DNA from: Corallococcus sp. AS-1-6
GTDB taxonomy: Bacteria; Myxococcota; Myxococcia; Myxococcales; Myxococcaceae
DNA: 64,000 nt
Assembly: GCF_020037015.1 (NCBI RefSeq)
Contig: NZ_JAIQDE010000030.1
Coordinates: forward strand, 59,951-123,950
Reading direction: 5' to 3'
Position numbers and translations under genes: made by a program. Numbering within the stretch: the first letter of the stretch is position 1; each line of letters opens with the position of its first letter. Shown here piece after piece: positions 42,146 through 51,560 of this stretch. Below the pieces are notes generated by a model. It had not been told where the DNA came from. It saw only the letters and a list, made by a program, of their open reading frames with translations, and searched no databases.

Positions 42146-43741
42146 CTATGGCTTGACGGGCTGCGAGCCCGCCTTGGTTTCTTGCGTCCGCGGCTTGGAC
42201 AGCATGTCGCCCCAGTGGGTCCGCTGCTCCATCTCGGCCTGCATCGGCTCGGGCACGATGGGCTGGTCGCGGCGGACCTCCCAGCCTCCGCCCAGCGCCT
42301 TGTAGAGGGCGACCAGGTTCGTGGCGATGGAGGAGCTCGTCTGGACCAGGTTGTTCTGCTGCTCCAGGAGCGACCGCTGCGCGTCCAGCACGCGCTGGTA
42401 GTCCACGGCGCCCTCGCGGTACTGCACCACCGCGAGCTCCACCGACCGCTGCGCGGACTTCACCGCGGCCTGCTGGAAGGTCATGGCCTGCTGGGCGTGG
42501 ATGAACCCCGTCAGGGCGTCCGCCACCTCCTGGGCCGCCTTGAGCACCGTGTTGCGGTAGTTGACCAGCAGTTGCTGGAACCGCGCGTCCTCGACACGCA
42601 CCCCGTTCTTCAGGCGGCCGTAGTTGAGGAAGGGAAAGACGATGCGGGGACCCACGGAATAGAAGAGGCTGCCCAGGGAGAAGAGGTTGCTGGAGGCCGC
42701 GGCGCTGGTGCTCGCCTGCAGCCCGATGGTCCCGAAGAGGGAGAAGCTCGGGTAGAGCTCCGCCTCCGCGATGCCAATCCGCGCGCACTGCGCGGCGGCG
42801 TACAGCTCCGCGCCGCGGACATCCGGGCGCCGCCGCAGGATCTCCGCCGGCATGCCAATGGCCACCGTCGCGGGCGCCACCGGGATCCGCTTGGGGCCCG
42901 CCAGCAGCGCCTCCACCTCGCCCGTGGGCTGGCCCAGGAGCGTGCTCAGCGCGTTGCGGGCCTGCTCCAGCCCTGCCTGCAGTTGGGGGATGGTGGCCCG
43001 GGTGCTCTCCAGCAGGGTGGAGGCCTGCGTCATGTCCAGCTCCGAGGTGGCGCCGTTGCTGAAGCGCGCCTCGGCGATCCGGAAGCCCTCCTCCTGGATC
43101 CGCGCGTTCTCCTGCGCCTGCTCGATGAGCACCTCGTACGTGCGGACCAGGACGTAGGTTCGCGCGACCTCCGCGGTGAGCGACACGAGCGAGGACTGGT
43201 AGTCCGCCACGGACGCGAGCAGGCCCGCGGTGCCCGACTCCACGCCCCGCCGGTACTTGCCCCAGAAGTCCAACTCCCACAGCGCGTCGAAGCCCAGTTG
43301 GTACTCCAGGAAGTGGCGGTCGATGGAGCCCAGGCCCTCCACGTCGAAGGGGTTGGCCGCGGCGGAGTTCTCACTGCGGCCCACGGCGGAGGCGCTGCCG
43401 CTGAAGGCCTGGACCTGCGGATACTGCCGGCCGGTGAGGATGGCCAACTGGGCGCGCGCCTCGACGATGCGCAGGCCTGCAATCTGGAGCGACAGGTTCT
43501 GCCGGGCGGCGAGCTCGACGAGCCGGTCGAGCGAGGGGTCGCCAAAGGACTTCCACCATTGGGTGTCGACCGCGTCCTGCGTCGACAGGCGTGGGTCGCC
43601 CTGGGTGCGCCACTCCCTGGCGACCGCGGCCTCCGGCCTCTTGAAGTCGGGACCGACCGCGCATCCGGAGAGCGCGGCGAGGACGCCGAGCAGCGGCACG
43701 GCGCCGACGAAGGACGCGAACCCCGGCTTCATCCCATGCAT
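42146..43741 (-). CDS. Outer-membrane efflux lipoprotein (NodT/OprM type)
   Basis: A 531 aa TolC-like channel protein. The signal ends 'LAALSGCAVGPDFKRP', the standard NodT lipobox and mature start. The two OEP domains show the duplicated helical hairpins ('ARTYVLVRTYEVLIEQAQENA', 'ALSTLLGQPTGEVE', 'LYPSFSLFGTIGLQ', 'YREGAVDYQRVLDAQRSLL'). It is the first gene of a four-component efflux operon. Start choice between ATG 43741 and ATG 43732 is uncertain, with no strong ribosome-binding site at either; longer forms run into non-coding-like sequence. Confidence 0.92.
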   Translation of the reverse strand: MHGMKPGFASFVGAVPLLGVLAALSGCAVGPDFKRPEAAVAREWRTQGDPRLSTQDAVDTQWWKSFGDPSLDRLVELAARQNLSLQIAGLRIVEARAQLAILTGRQYPQVQAFSGSASAVGRSENSAAANPFDVEGLGSIDRHFLEYQLGFDALWELDFWGKYRRGVESGTAGLLASVADYQSSLVSLTAEVARTYVLVRTYEVLIEQAQENARIQEEGFRIAEARFSNGATSELDMTQASTLLESTRATIPQLQAGLEQARNALSTLLGQPTGEVEALLAGPKRIPVAPATVAIGMPAEILRRRPDVRGAELYAAAQCARIGIAEAELYPSFSLFGTIGLQASTSAAASSNLFSLGSLFYSVGPRIVFPFLNYGRLKNGVRVEDARFQQLLVNYRNTVLKAAQEVADALTGFIHAQQAMTFQQAAVKSAQRSVELAVVQYREGAVDYQRVLDAQRSLLEQQNNLVQTSSSIATNLVALYKALGGGWEVRRDQPIVPEPMQAEMEQRTHWGDMLSKPRTQETKAGSQPVKP

Positions 43742-43959
43742 GGCGTTGGCCGTCCCCCGCATCCGCGACATCTCGATGGGCGGCGAGGATCCGCACGAGC
43801 GCCGGCGCGCGGAAGTACGAGGTGCCCGGCTCTGCCCCACGGGGCAACCCCCGGTGTCCGCTGGCTCAAGACAGACACGAACCCGGGGACGGCGTGGCTG
43901 TCGGGTGGACACGCTGCCCAATGGCACGCATTGCGTGCACCCGGGGGCCGCACAACCCT

Positions 43960-44766
43960 ATGGCCATGGCACAGGACACCCACGCAGAGCCCCTGAAGCG
44001 CAAGGCGTATACGAAGGAGCTCCGCAAGCTCCAGGCCCAGCTCTGCCAGCTTCAGGACTGGGTCAAGCACACGCAGATGCGCGTCATCGTGGTGTTCGAG
44101 GGCCGGGACGCCGCGGGGAAGGGCGGGACGATTCGCGCCATCACCGAGCGGGTGAGCCCCCGGGTGTTTCGCGTGGTGGCGCTGCCGGCGCCGTCGAGCC
44201 GGGAGAAGTCCCAGATGTACCTGCAGCGGTACGTGCCGCACTTCCCCGCGGGGGGAGAGATCGTGATCTTCGACCGCAGTTGGTACAACCGGGCCGGCGT
44301 CGAGCCCGTGATGGGCTTCTGCACTCCCGAGGAGCACGAGCGCTTCCTGCTGGGCTGCCCCGTCTTCGAGCAGTACATGGTCGACAGCGGAATCCTCCTG
44401 CTGAAGATCTGGCTGGAGGTTGGCAAGGAGGAGCAGGCGCGGCGGTTCGCGGCGCGCATCGACGACCCCTTGCGGCAGTGGAAGCTGAGCCCCATGGACA
44501 TCAAGTCCTGGAAGCGCTGGTACGACTACTCCAGGGCGAGGGACCAGATGCTGGCCGCGACGGACACGCCCTTCGCGCCCTGGCACATCCTGCGGTCCGA
44601 CAACAAGAAGAAGGCGCGGCTCAACTGCATCCGCTTCCTGCTGGAGCAGCTTCCCTACGAGAAGGTGAAGCGCGCCAAGGTGAAGCTGCCTCCCCGCTCC
44701 AGGCATGGCGAGTACGACGACGCCGCTTCGCTCAAGGGACGGAACTTCATCCCCGAGCGGTACTGA
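43960..44766 (+). CDS. ppk2: Polyphosphate kinase 2 (PPK2), class I
   Basis: A 268 aa kinase that transfers phosphate between polyphosphate and nucleoside diphosphates, mainly making GTP or ATP from polyphosphate. The Walker A 'FEGRDAAGKGG' (46-56), 'QMYLQRYVPHFP', lid region 'IFDRSWYNRAGVEPVMGF' and 'WKLSPMDIKSWKRWYDYSRA' are all intact, and the single-domain length fits class I. ATG 43960 follows 'CGGGGG'; ATG 43966 is an alternative. It is divergent from the efflux operon and is followed at once by a strong hairpin terminator, so it is monocistronic. Confidence 0.95.
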   Translation: MAMAQDTHAEPLKRKAYTKELRKLQAQLCQLQDWVKHTQMRVIVVFEGRDAAGKGGTIRAITERVSPRVFRVVALPAPSSREKSQMYLQRYVPHFPAGGEIVIFDRSWYNRAGVEPVMGFCTPEEHERFLLGCPVFEQYMVDSGILLLKIWLEVGKEEQARRFAARIDDPLRQWKLSPMDIKSWKRWYDYSRARDQMLAATDTPFAPWHILRSDNKKKARLNCIRFLLEQLPYEKVKRAKVKLPPRSRHGEYDDAASLKGRNFIPERY

Positions 44767-44800
44767 GCGCCGTGACGCGGTGAACCCTGCGTCACGGCGC
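44767..44800 (+). terminator. Intrinsic-type terminator of ppk2
   Basis: Perfect 12-bp stem GCGCCGTGACGC (44767-44778) / GCGTCACGGCGC (44789-44800) with a 10-base loop, starting at the base after the ppk2 stop codon. There is no U-tract. It would also stop any leftward transcript running past the DUF4394 gene. Confidence 0.75.
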
Positions 44801-44877
44801 GGCGGTGTCCGGGACGCGCGGGAAGAAGGGCATCGCGGGGAGAATGGAGCCTCCTCGCGATGCCAGGCCCCGCGTCT

Positions 44878-46611
44878 TCAATAGACGAGGGCGATGTCCC
44901 TCAGCTCGGGGCCGGAGGCGCCACCCACGGAGGCCATGTCCGCGGTGGTCGCGGTGCGCGGGAAGAACGTGGCCGCGCCGGTCAGCAGGTTCACCTGGTA
45001 CAGGACATGGGGACCGCTGGCCGCCGTGCGTCCCGCCACCAGCGGCAAGCCATTGTCACCCCCCGCGATGTCGAAGCCCGCCGCGCCGACGAACGTCACC
45101 CCCAGGGCGCCCACGTTGACCAGCGTGCCGTTGTTCGGCGGGTCTTGCCGGGCCAGCACGTGGCTGTTGCGCTCCAGGTCATACAGCGTCGTCGCGGTGG
45201 CCCCCGCCACGCTGTTCGTGTACGCGGCGCCGAAGACGGTCGCGGCCGGCGCGCGGTTGATGTCTCCGTCCGTGGTGGTGGCGCCGGTGTCCACGTTGAT
45301 GCGCAGGTTCTGCCCCGTGTCGCTCACCACGCGCAGGCGGTCCGCCACCGGGTTGAAGTCGATGACGAACTGCGTCCCCACCAGGCCGGTGAAAGGCGCC
45401 GTCGTGTCAGCGGGATCCGCCGCCAGCGTGGCCTTCGCGGTGACCGCACCCGTCTGGGGCTCCACCGTGTAGAGCTTCCCGGCGGAGGAAAGGGCATACA
45501 GCTTCCGGTCCGCCGGGCGCGCGTCGATGCCGAGCAGCGTCTCGCCCGCGGGCACGCCCGTCAGGGCCACCGTCGCCGTCAGGGTATTGGGCGCGGAGAG
45601 CGCGGCCCGTACGAGCCGGCCGTCCGTGGTGAGGCCGTAGAGCGCGGGGGCCGTGTCCTGCTTCAGGGCCAGTCCCTTGAGGGGCTCCGTCGTTCCAATG
45701 ACCGCGAGCTCCGTGGCCGCCCCCGCCGCCTTCTCCGGGGAGATGCGGAACAGACGCTGCGTGCCGCCCACCGTCAGCGCGGCGTAGCCCACGTTGGTGC
45801 AGGCGTCGATGTCGTAGCCATTCACCCCGGAGGCGTCCACGCCCAGGGGCACGGGGGCGGTGAGCGTGCCGTTGTTCGGCGGGTCCTGGAGGTAGACGGT
45901 GTCCGTCGCCGTATCCAGCACGAAGAGGCGGGTGCTGACCGTCTCCGGGAAGGAGTTGGTGTAGGCCGCGCCCGTCACCTGCGCGCCCGTGCCGCCGTTG
46001 ATGTCTCCGTCCGTGATGGTGGCGCCGGTGTCCACGTTGATGCGCAGGTTCTGTCCCGTGTCGCTCACCACGCGCAGGCGGTCCGCCACCGGGTTGAAGT
46101 CCACGGCGAAGTCGGTGCCCGTCAGCGCGGTGAACGGGTTGTCGTCTCCCGCCATGGCCGCCAGCGTGGCCTTCACGGTGGCGACGCCGGTGTCCGGCGC
46201 CAGGGTGACGATGCGCCCCGCGCTGGTGAGGCCATGGAGCCGCGAGTCCGCCGGGCGGTAATCGATGCCCAGGAGCGACTCGCCCGCGTTCAGGCCCGTC
46301 ACGTCCACGGAGCTCATCAGCGTGCCAGGGGTCGCCCGATTGAAGGACACGAGCTTGTTCGAGGCCGTCAGGGCGACGACGTCACCCACCATGACCGGGT
46401 TGGAGCCGCCATCCGTCCCGGCGTCCATCTCCGTGCCCGCGTCGGCGCCGGCATCCATGTCCGTGCCGGCATCCGTGCCGGTGCCCGCGTCCGCGCCTGC
46501 GTCCGGCCGGGGCGTGGGCGGGACATCGTCGTCATCATCTCCGCAGGCCGTGAGCATGAGCGCGGTGGCGAGCGCGGCGATGATTCGGTTCGGATTTCGG
46601 ATGAGCGGCAT
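44878..46611 (-). CDS. Lipoprotein with two DUF4394 domains
   Basis: A 577 aa lipoprotein: signal with lipobox 'LMLTACG', then an acidic spacer of Asp-Ala-Gly/Thr repeats (about 24-70, 'DAGADAGTGTDAGTDMDAG'), then two DUF4394 copies (about 75-325 and 326-577). Each copy contains 'FNPVADRLRVVSDTGQNLRIN' shortened variants and 'LLGID.RPADR.L..L.S.G', with 'QDPPNNGTL' also duplicated. DUF4394 is a propeller-like domain without known function. The gene stands alone between ppk2 and the sugar dehydrogenase gene. Its Asp-rich spacer is typical of myxobacterial lipoproteins and may bind calcium. Confidence 0.87.
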   Translation of the reverse strand: MPLIRNPNRIIAALATALMLTACGDDDDDVPPTPRPDAGADAGTGTDAGTDMDAGADAGTEMDAGTDGGSNPVMVGDVVALTASNKLVSFNRATPGTLMSSVDVTGLNAGESLLGIDYRPADSRLHGLTSAGRIVTLAPDTGVATVKATLAAMAGDDNPFTALTGTDFAVDFNPVADRLRVVSDTGQNLRINVDTGATITDGDINGGTGAQVTGAAYTNSFPETVSTRLFVLDTATDTVYLQDPPNNGTLTAPVPLGVDASGVNGYDIDACTNVGYAALTVGGTQRLFRISPEKAAGAATELAVIGTTEPLKGLALKQDTAPALYGLTTDGRLVRAALSAPNTLTATVALTGVPAGETLLGIDARPADRKLYALSSAGKLYTVEPQTGAVTAKATLAADPADTTAPFTGLVGTQFVIDFNPVADRLRVVSDTGQNLRINVDTGATTTDGDINRAPAATVFGAAYTNSVAGATATTLYDLERNSHVLARQDPPNNGTLVNVGALGVTFVGAAGFDIAGGDNGLPLVAGRTAASGPHVLYQVNLLTGAATFFPRTATTADMASVGGASGPELRDIALVY

Positions 46612-46755
46612 GGTCTCCCCGGTGGGTTCGCTGAAGCGGTGTTCCCAGTGCCTTACGCGGGGGGCTCGAAACTGGATTCAACCTCGTGTCGATTCAGTGA
46701 ATTGTTTCATTCTTGAATCTCGGACTCATGGGGACCCGCCTGGACCTGTTCCAAC

Positions 46756-46783
46756 GGCGGCCCCGGGAGCGCTCGGGGCCGCC
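46756..46783 (-). terminator. Terminator of the sugar dehydrogenase gene
   Basis: Perfect 10-bp stem GGCGGCCCCG (46756-46765) / CGGGGCCGCC (46774-46783) with an 8-base loop, located 25 bases past the leftward gene's stop. No U-tract follows. The rest of the 196-base gap up to 46611 is A/T-richer and holds the DUF4394 upstream region. Confidence 0.7.
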
Positions 46784-46807
46784 GCCGACGACGGGGGCTT
46801 CGCCTGG

Positions 46808-48901
46808 CTACTGCCCCAGCACGACGCGGAAGATGCGCTCGTTGCTGTTGTTGGGGATGCTGTCCTTGTCACCCTGGTTGGTGGTGGTCAGCCAGAGGTT
46901 GCCGTCCAGGGTCGGCTCCACGGTGCGCAGCCGGCCGTAGGTGCCGACGAAGAACTGCTGCACGTTGGTCAGGTTGGAGCCGCTGATGACCTCGCGGTAG
47001 AGGCGCGTGCCGCGGGCGCAGGCCACGTAGAGCACGTCGCGCACCACCGCGATGCCGGAGCACGAGCCGTCCGCCGTGGCGTAGGTCTGCTTCGGCGCGA
47101 TGTAGCCGGGCGTCGCGCAGCCCGAGCCGCCCTGGGACACCGTGCCCTCGCAGTTGGGCCAGCCGTAGTTGCCGCCCTTCTGGATGAGGTTGGTCTCGTC
47201 CATCACGGAGTTGCCGAACTCCTGCTCCCACAGGCGGCCCTGCGAGTCGAAGGCCAGCCCCTGCGGGTTGCGGTGGCCGTAGCTCCACACGTAGTTGCCG
47301 AAGGGGTTGTCGGACGGGACGGTGCCGTCGGCGTTGAGGCGCAGCACCTTGCCGGCCAGGTTGTTGAGGTCCTGCGCGTAGGCGCCGTTCTGGGCATCCC
47401 CCGTGGACGCGTAGAGCTTCCCGTCCGGGCCGAAGCGCAGGCGCCCGCCGTTGTGGAACTTGTTGCGGCCAATGCCCTGGAGCAGCACCTGGAGCGACGC
47501 GGTGTTGAGCGCGCCGTTCTCATACCGCAGCCGCACGATGCGGTTGTCGGTGGGGGAGGTGTGCATCACGTACAGCCAGCGGTCGGTGGCGAAGGTGGGG
47601 GAGAGCGCCAGCCCCATCAGGCCGCCCTCGCCGTCGGTGCTCTGCACGTTGGGGACGGTGCCCACGGACGTCTTCTGGCCCGTCGCCGGGTCCAGGCGAA
47701 TGATGTCCTGCGCGTCGCGGCGCCCGTAGAGCACCGCCCCGTCCGGCAGGCTCACCAGGCCCCACGGGATGTCCGTGTCGGTGGCGACCTGGGTGACGGA
47801 GCAGACGGCGTTCGCGCAGGCCTGGCCGGTGGTGACCGTCACGGACGCGCTCTGGGCGGACGCGTTGCCCTGGGCGTCGCGCGCGAGCACGGCGTAGGTG
47901 TAGGCCGTGTTCGCGGACAGGCCGCTGTCCACGAAGGTCGTCGCGGGCGGAGCGCCGGCCACCGTGCCAATCTTCACGCCGCCCCGGAACACGTCGTACG
48001 CGCTCACGCCCACGTTGTCGGTGGACGCGGTCCAGTTCACCGTCACGCTGGTGCCGGACGCGGTGGCGGTAACGCCCGTGGGAATGCTGGGCGCCTGGGT
48101 GTCCGCCTGGCACTGCGGCACGGTGATGGAGAGCGTGGCGCTGCCCTGGGAGACATTGCCCACCGCGTCCCGCGCATTCACATACAGGCCCCAGGTCACG
48201 CCGGGGACCAGGGTCAGCCCGGTGGACACCGTGGCGCCGGAGACGGACTTCATCCACTGGCCGTCATGGTAGACGTCGTAGAACGCGACGCCCTCGTTGT
48301 CCGTGGACGGCGACCAGGACAGCGTGGCCGAGTTGCACGTCACGTGGGACAGCGCGAGCCCCGTGGGCACGGTGGGCGCCTGGGTGTCGGCCGGGAACGA
48401 CCACCGCTGGTTCGTCTGCGCGTTGCAGGTCCAGACGATGACCTTCGAGCTGTTGGCGGTGGCCTGACCGGACACGTCGAGGCACAGCGAGGTCGCCGTG
48501 TGGATGACCGCGCCGCTGGCGTCGCGGACCCACCGCTGGTTCGCCGTCCCGTTGCAGGCGGCGATGACGGCCCGGGCCCCGGAGCTGGCGGTCTCCGGCT
48601 GGACGCACCAGGAGCCGCCGAACGCGCGAAGCTCGCCTTCCGGCGTGAAGAGGAACCGCTGGTTGTCCTGGCCGTTGCAGTCGTAGATGTGGAGCTCCTG
48701 CCCCGGCGTCTGGCTGTTCCGCGCCACGTCGAGGCAGCGGCCGGACTGCACGCCAATGATTCGCGAACCGGCGATCACCGCCGCGGTCTGGGTCTGGAGG
48801 TCGGGGCCGCTCTCCGGCTTTTCTCCACAGGCGACGGCCACGGTGAAGCAGAGAGCCAGTCCCGTACGGCGGACGAAGGCGGGTGGGGGACGCAGGTGCA
48901 T
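46808..48901 (-). CDS. PQQ-type glucose/sorbosone dehydrogenase-like lipoprotein with ricin lectin and fibronectin-III domains
   Basis: A 697 aa exported protein. Signal peptide with lipid Cys about 25 ('TVAVACGEK'); ricin B-like lectin (about 45-170) with 'GQDNQRFLF', 'TANQRW' and 'TNQRWSF'; two fibronectin-III modules (about 175-262 and 268-355) each starting 'DTQAP..PTG'; and a C-terminal six-bladed propeller (about 365-697) with 'IPWGLVSLPDGAVLY', 'NKFHNGGRLRFGPDGKLY', 'YGHRNPQGLAFD' and 'GGNYGWPNCEG', the GSDH family pattern. Such enzymes oxidise sugars with PQQ. Lectin plus FN3 suggest binding to polysaccharide surfaces. A terminator follows. Confidence 0.9.
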   Translation of the reverse strand: MHLRPPPAFVRRTGLALCFTVAVACGEKPESGPDLQTQTAAVIAGSRIIGVQSGRCLDVARNSQTPGQELHIYDCNGQDNQRFLFTPEGELRAFGGSWCVQPETASSGARAVIAACNGTANQRWVRDASGAVIHTATSLCLDVSGQATANSSKVIVWTCNAQTNQRWSFPADTQAPTVPTGLALSHVTCNSATLSWSPSTDNEGVAFYDVYHDGQWMKSVSGATVSTGLTLVPGVTWGLYVNARDAVGNVSQGSATLSITVPQCQADTQAPSIPTGVTATASGTSVTVNWTASTDNVGVSAYDVFRGGVKIGTVAGAPPATTFVDSGLSANTAYTYAVLARDAQGNASAQSASVTVTTGQACANAVCSVTQVATDTDIPWGLVSLPDGAVLYGRRDAQDIIRLDPATGQKTSVGTVPNVQSTDGEGGLMGLALSPTFATDRWLYVMHTSPTDNRIVRLRYENGALNTASLQVLLQGIGRNKFHNGGRLRFGPDGKLYASTGDAQNGAYAQDLNNLAGKVLRLNADGTVPSDNPFGNYVWSYGHRNPQGLAFDSQGRLWEQEFGNSVMDETNLIQKGGNYGWPNCEGTVSQGGSGCATPGYIAPKQTYATADGSCSGIAVVRDVLYVACARGTRLYREVISGSNLTNVQQFFVGTYGRLRTVEPTLDGNLWLTTTNQGDKDSIPNNSNERIFRVVLGQ

Positions 48902-49035
48902 TGAGGCGCTCCTTTGGAATTCCTGCTAGTTCAAGGAATTCCGTGAAGACCTCAAGGGGACTCTCTTGGGATGCACCGCTGGGTGTTGAGCCCCCGTCAG
49001 AAGGTGCCCGCGGCGAACGGGCCCGCCGCCTGACG

Positions 49036-49977
49036 CTACTTCTTGGCGCCGCGGCCCTTGAACAGCTTCTGGCCCAGGGTGAAGAGCAGCACCAGCACGG
49101 CGCCCGCGCCCAGCCCCACCGCGGCGTTGAGCAGCATGGGGGTGAGGCCGCCCAGGACGCTGCCCACGCCCGGGACGCGCCCGGCCCACGCGGTGATGGA
49201 CTCCTCCGCGTGGTGCAGGCCGGAGACGCCGTGCACCAGGATGCCGCCGCCCACCAGGAACATGGCCGCCGTGCCCGCCACGGAGAGGAACTTCATCAGC
49301 CACGGCGCCGCGCGGAGGATGCCCCGGCCCAGGCCCTGCGCGAAGCCGCCGCCCTTGCGGCTGAGGTACAGGCCCGCGTCGTCCAGCTTCACGATGCCCG
49401 CCACCAGCCCGTACACGCCCACCGTCATGATGAGCGCGATGCCCACCATCACCGTGACGCGGGTGGCGAAGTCCGCCGTCGCCACGGTGCCCAGCGTGAT
49501 GGCGATGATCTCCGCGGAGAGGATGAAGTCCGTGCGCACCGCGCCCTTGATCTTGTCCTTCTCCAGGGCGACCCGGTCCACGCTCGGGTCCTCCAGCGTC
49601 TTGCGCAGCTCGGCGTGGTGCGCCTCGTCCTCTTCCTTGCCGTGCAGGAACTTGTGCGCCAGCTTCTCGAAGCCCTCGAAGCAGAGGAAGGCGCCGCCCA
49701 CCATCAGGAGCGGGGTCACCAGCCAGGGCGCCAGCGCGCTGATGGCCAGCGCGGCCGGCACCAGGATGGCCTTGTTGACCAGCGAGCCCTTCGCCACCGC
49801 CCACACCACGGGCAGCTCGCGGTCCGCGTTCACGCCCGTCACCTGCTGCGCGTTGAGCGCCAGGTCGTCTCCCAGCACCCCCGCCGTCTTCTTCGCCGCC
49901 ACCTTCGTCAGGATGGAGACGTCATCCAGGATGGTGGCGATGTCGTCGATGAGCGCAATCAGGCTGCTGCCTGCCAT
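49036..49977 (-). CDS. DUF808 (YedI) family inner-membrane protein
   Basis: A 313 aa multi-pass membrane protein with the family's N-terminus '[19 protein letters not shown]' and '[17 protein letters not shown]', central '[19 protein letters not shown]', and '[19 protein letters not shown]'. Length and topology (about seven helices) match YedI. No biochemical function is established for the family. It stands alone; a weak GC-rich hairpin (49010-49029) follows its stop. Confidence 0.92.
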   Translation of the reverse strand: MAGSSLIALIDDIATILDDVSILTKVAAKKTAGVLGDDLALNAQQVTGVNADRELPVVWAVAKGSLVNKAILVPAALAISALAPWLVTPLLMVGGAFLCFEGFEKLAHKFLHGKEEDEAHHAELRKTLEDPSVDRVALEKDKIKGAVRTDFILSAEIIAITLGTVATADFATRVTVMVGIALIMTVGVYGLVAGIVKLDDAGLYLSRKGGGFAQGLGRGILRAAPWLMKFLSVAGTAAMFLVGGGILVHGVSGLHHAEESITAWAGRVPGVGSVLGGLTPMLLNAAVGLGAGAVLVLLFTLGQKLFKGRGAKK

Positions 49978-50065
49978 GGATGTCTTCCGGGCTGGGGGGT
50001 GGGGACGTCACCCTGCTATCCCGCGCGGATTAGCACACCGGGGGCTCCAGGGCACGGCCTGGCGC

Positions 50066-50470
50066 TCACACGCGGGGTGTGCCCCGGCGCGCGGCGTCGA
50101 CGCTCCAGATGCCGGAGCCGTGCGCGGCGATGTAGAAGAAGACGAAGCAGTAGAGCGCCGCGAGCTCGCCCTGGTTCTGGATGGGGATGAGGTTGCCCCC
50201 GTTGGGGACCACGTGCCCCATGAAGAAGGCGAACGCCATCGTGCCGCTGCAGATGAACGCCGCCGGGCCCGCGAACAGCCCGAGCGCCACCAGCAGGCCG
50301 CCCGCGAACTCGATGAGGCCCGCCCCGTAGACGACGAACGGCGGCGCCCCGGCGGGCACCCCGCCGAACATGCCGAAGAGCTTCTGCATGCCGTGCTGCA
50401 TGAACATCAGCCCCGCGGCGATGCGGAGCAGCGCGTAGATGCGGTCAGCGTGGGGCCGCAGGAATCCCAT
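50066..50470 (-). CDS. DoxX-family membrane protein
   Basis: A 134 aa four-helix protein. ATG 50470 is preceded by 'GGAGGATGTC', deciding the start. 'LLRIAAGLMFMQHGMQKLFG' is the DoxX signature, followed by 'LIEFAGGLLVALGLFAGPAAF' and 'FAFFMGHVVPNGG'. DoxX/DoxD proteins are linked to quinone or thiol redox chemistry in the membrane; no partner gene is adjacent. Confidence 0.92.
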   Translation of the reverse strand: MGFLRPHADRIYALLRIAAGLMFMQHGMQKLFGMFGGVPAGAPPFVVYGAGLIEFAGGLLVALGLFAGPAAFICSGTMAFAFFMGHVVPNGGNLIPIQNQGELAALYCFVFFYIAAHGSGIWSVDAARRGTPRV

Positions 50471-50537
50471 GACATCCTCCGAGCGTGCGCCGGGGGAGAT
50501 GGGGAGGTCCCGGCGCCAGGCCGTGGACCATAACAGC

Positions 50538-50566
50538 GGGCCCGCGCCCATGCCGGGCGCGGGCCC
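50538..50566 (-). terminator. Terminator after the 50574-51410 lipoprotein gene
   Basis: Perfect 12-bp stem GGGCCCGCGCCC (50538-50549) / GGGCGCGGGCCC (50555-50566) around a 5-base loop, beginning 8 bases past the stop. It also lies upstream of the DoxX gene and so separates the two transcription units. Confidence 0.75.
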
Positions 50567-50573
50567 GGGGAAC

Positions 50574-51410
50574 TCACCTGCTGCTCTGGACCACGCTCTC
50601 GTCGACGATGGTGAACGTGTCCACCGCGCCCGTCATCCCGATGTGCGTGAAGGCGCTGTAGGGATAGGCGCCGTCATCGAGCTGCTCCACGAACTCGATT
50701 TCGTCGCCCGTCACCTGGCGGCCATCCTCCAGGGTCACCTGGAACGCGCCCTCCTGGAAGCGCACGCGCCAGATGCAGGCCCCCACGCGGCCCGCGCCGG
50801 TGGTCACGCCGAACCCCTCCACGCCGAAGTACAGGTCCGGGTGGCGCATGCGGTCCATGTACGCCCAGATCTGCACGGAGGACCACTCCCACCAGCGGTG
50901 CGGGAGCATCATGGCCACCATCTCGCCCTGGTTGCGGACGTTGATGGCGTAGGCGGAGCCGCCCGGGCTCCCGGTGAACGTGGGGAGCAGCCGCATGCCG
51001 CCGTCGGGGTTGCTCGGGTCCGGGGCCAGCGACAGCGTGCTGATGACCTGGTCCTCGTTGCGGCCGTAGAACCGCACGCCCTCGTCGCTCGCGCCGAAGT
51101 CCACGATGGACCGCTGACGCCAGCTCTCGGCGCGGCCCATCACCCCGACGACGCCGTCCTGTTCCAGGCGGGTCAGGCCGGTGGCCACCAGCCCCTTGTC
51201 GGTGGCCTTCAGCTCCGCGTTGCCCGTGCCACAGTGGGTGATGCCCTCGAAGCGCTCCACACAGTTCCGCGTGGCCGCCGTGACCTCCTGCGACGCGGAG
51301 GCGGCCCTGGCCTCCTCCTTCGAGAGCTCTCCCTCGCAGCCCACGAAGACTCCCACCATCGCGGCCGTCAGCAGCCGGCCCATGAACACTCCTGCTCGCA
51401 TCATCGACAT
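50574..51410 (-). CDS. Putative lipoprotein of unknown function
   Basis: A 278 aa protein. ATG 51410 follows an ideal 'GGAGG' at six bases and opens a lipoprotein signal 'LLTAAMVGVFVGCEG'. The mature chain looks like a beta-sandwich of the concanavalin-like type ('VDFGASDEGVRFYGR', 'SSVQIWAYMDRMRHPDLYFGV', 'GACIWRVRFQEGAFQVTL'), which could bind carbohydrate, but I recognise no family. A strong terminator follows, so it is expressed alone. Confidence 0.72.
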   Translation of the reverse strand: MSMMRAGVFMGRLLTAAMVGVFVGCEGELSKEEARAASASQEVTAATRNCVERFEGITHCGTGNAELKATDKGLVATGLTRLEQDGVVGVMGRAESWRQRSIVDFGASDEGVRFYGRNEDQVISTLSLAPDPSNPDGGMRLLPTFTGSPGGSAYAINVRNQGEMVAMMLPHRWWEWSSVQIWAYMDRMRHPDLYFGVEGFGVTTGAGRVGACIWRVRFQEGAFQVTLEDGRQVTGDEIEFVEQLDDGAYPYSAFTHIGMTGAVDTFTIVDESVVQSSR

Positions 51411-51560
51411 CCGTGCCTCCTCGGGGTGGACAGCGGGAGGCCGATGTCTGCAATGGCCAGACCATGGCGCACGCCCATGGGCGCCGTGGGATGGCAATGA
51501 TTGCCTTTCAGGCCTGTGACGGTTCAGGCTACAGGAATCCTGGTTTTGTAGCCTTTGCTG

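Noticed and set aside
49010..49029. Terminator after the DUF808 gene
   Set aside because: Only a 6-bp GCGGCG/CGCCGC stem with an 8-base loop; likely by chance at this GC content.
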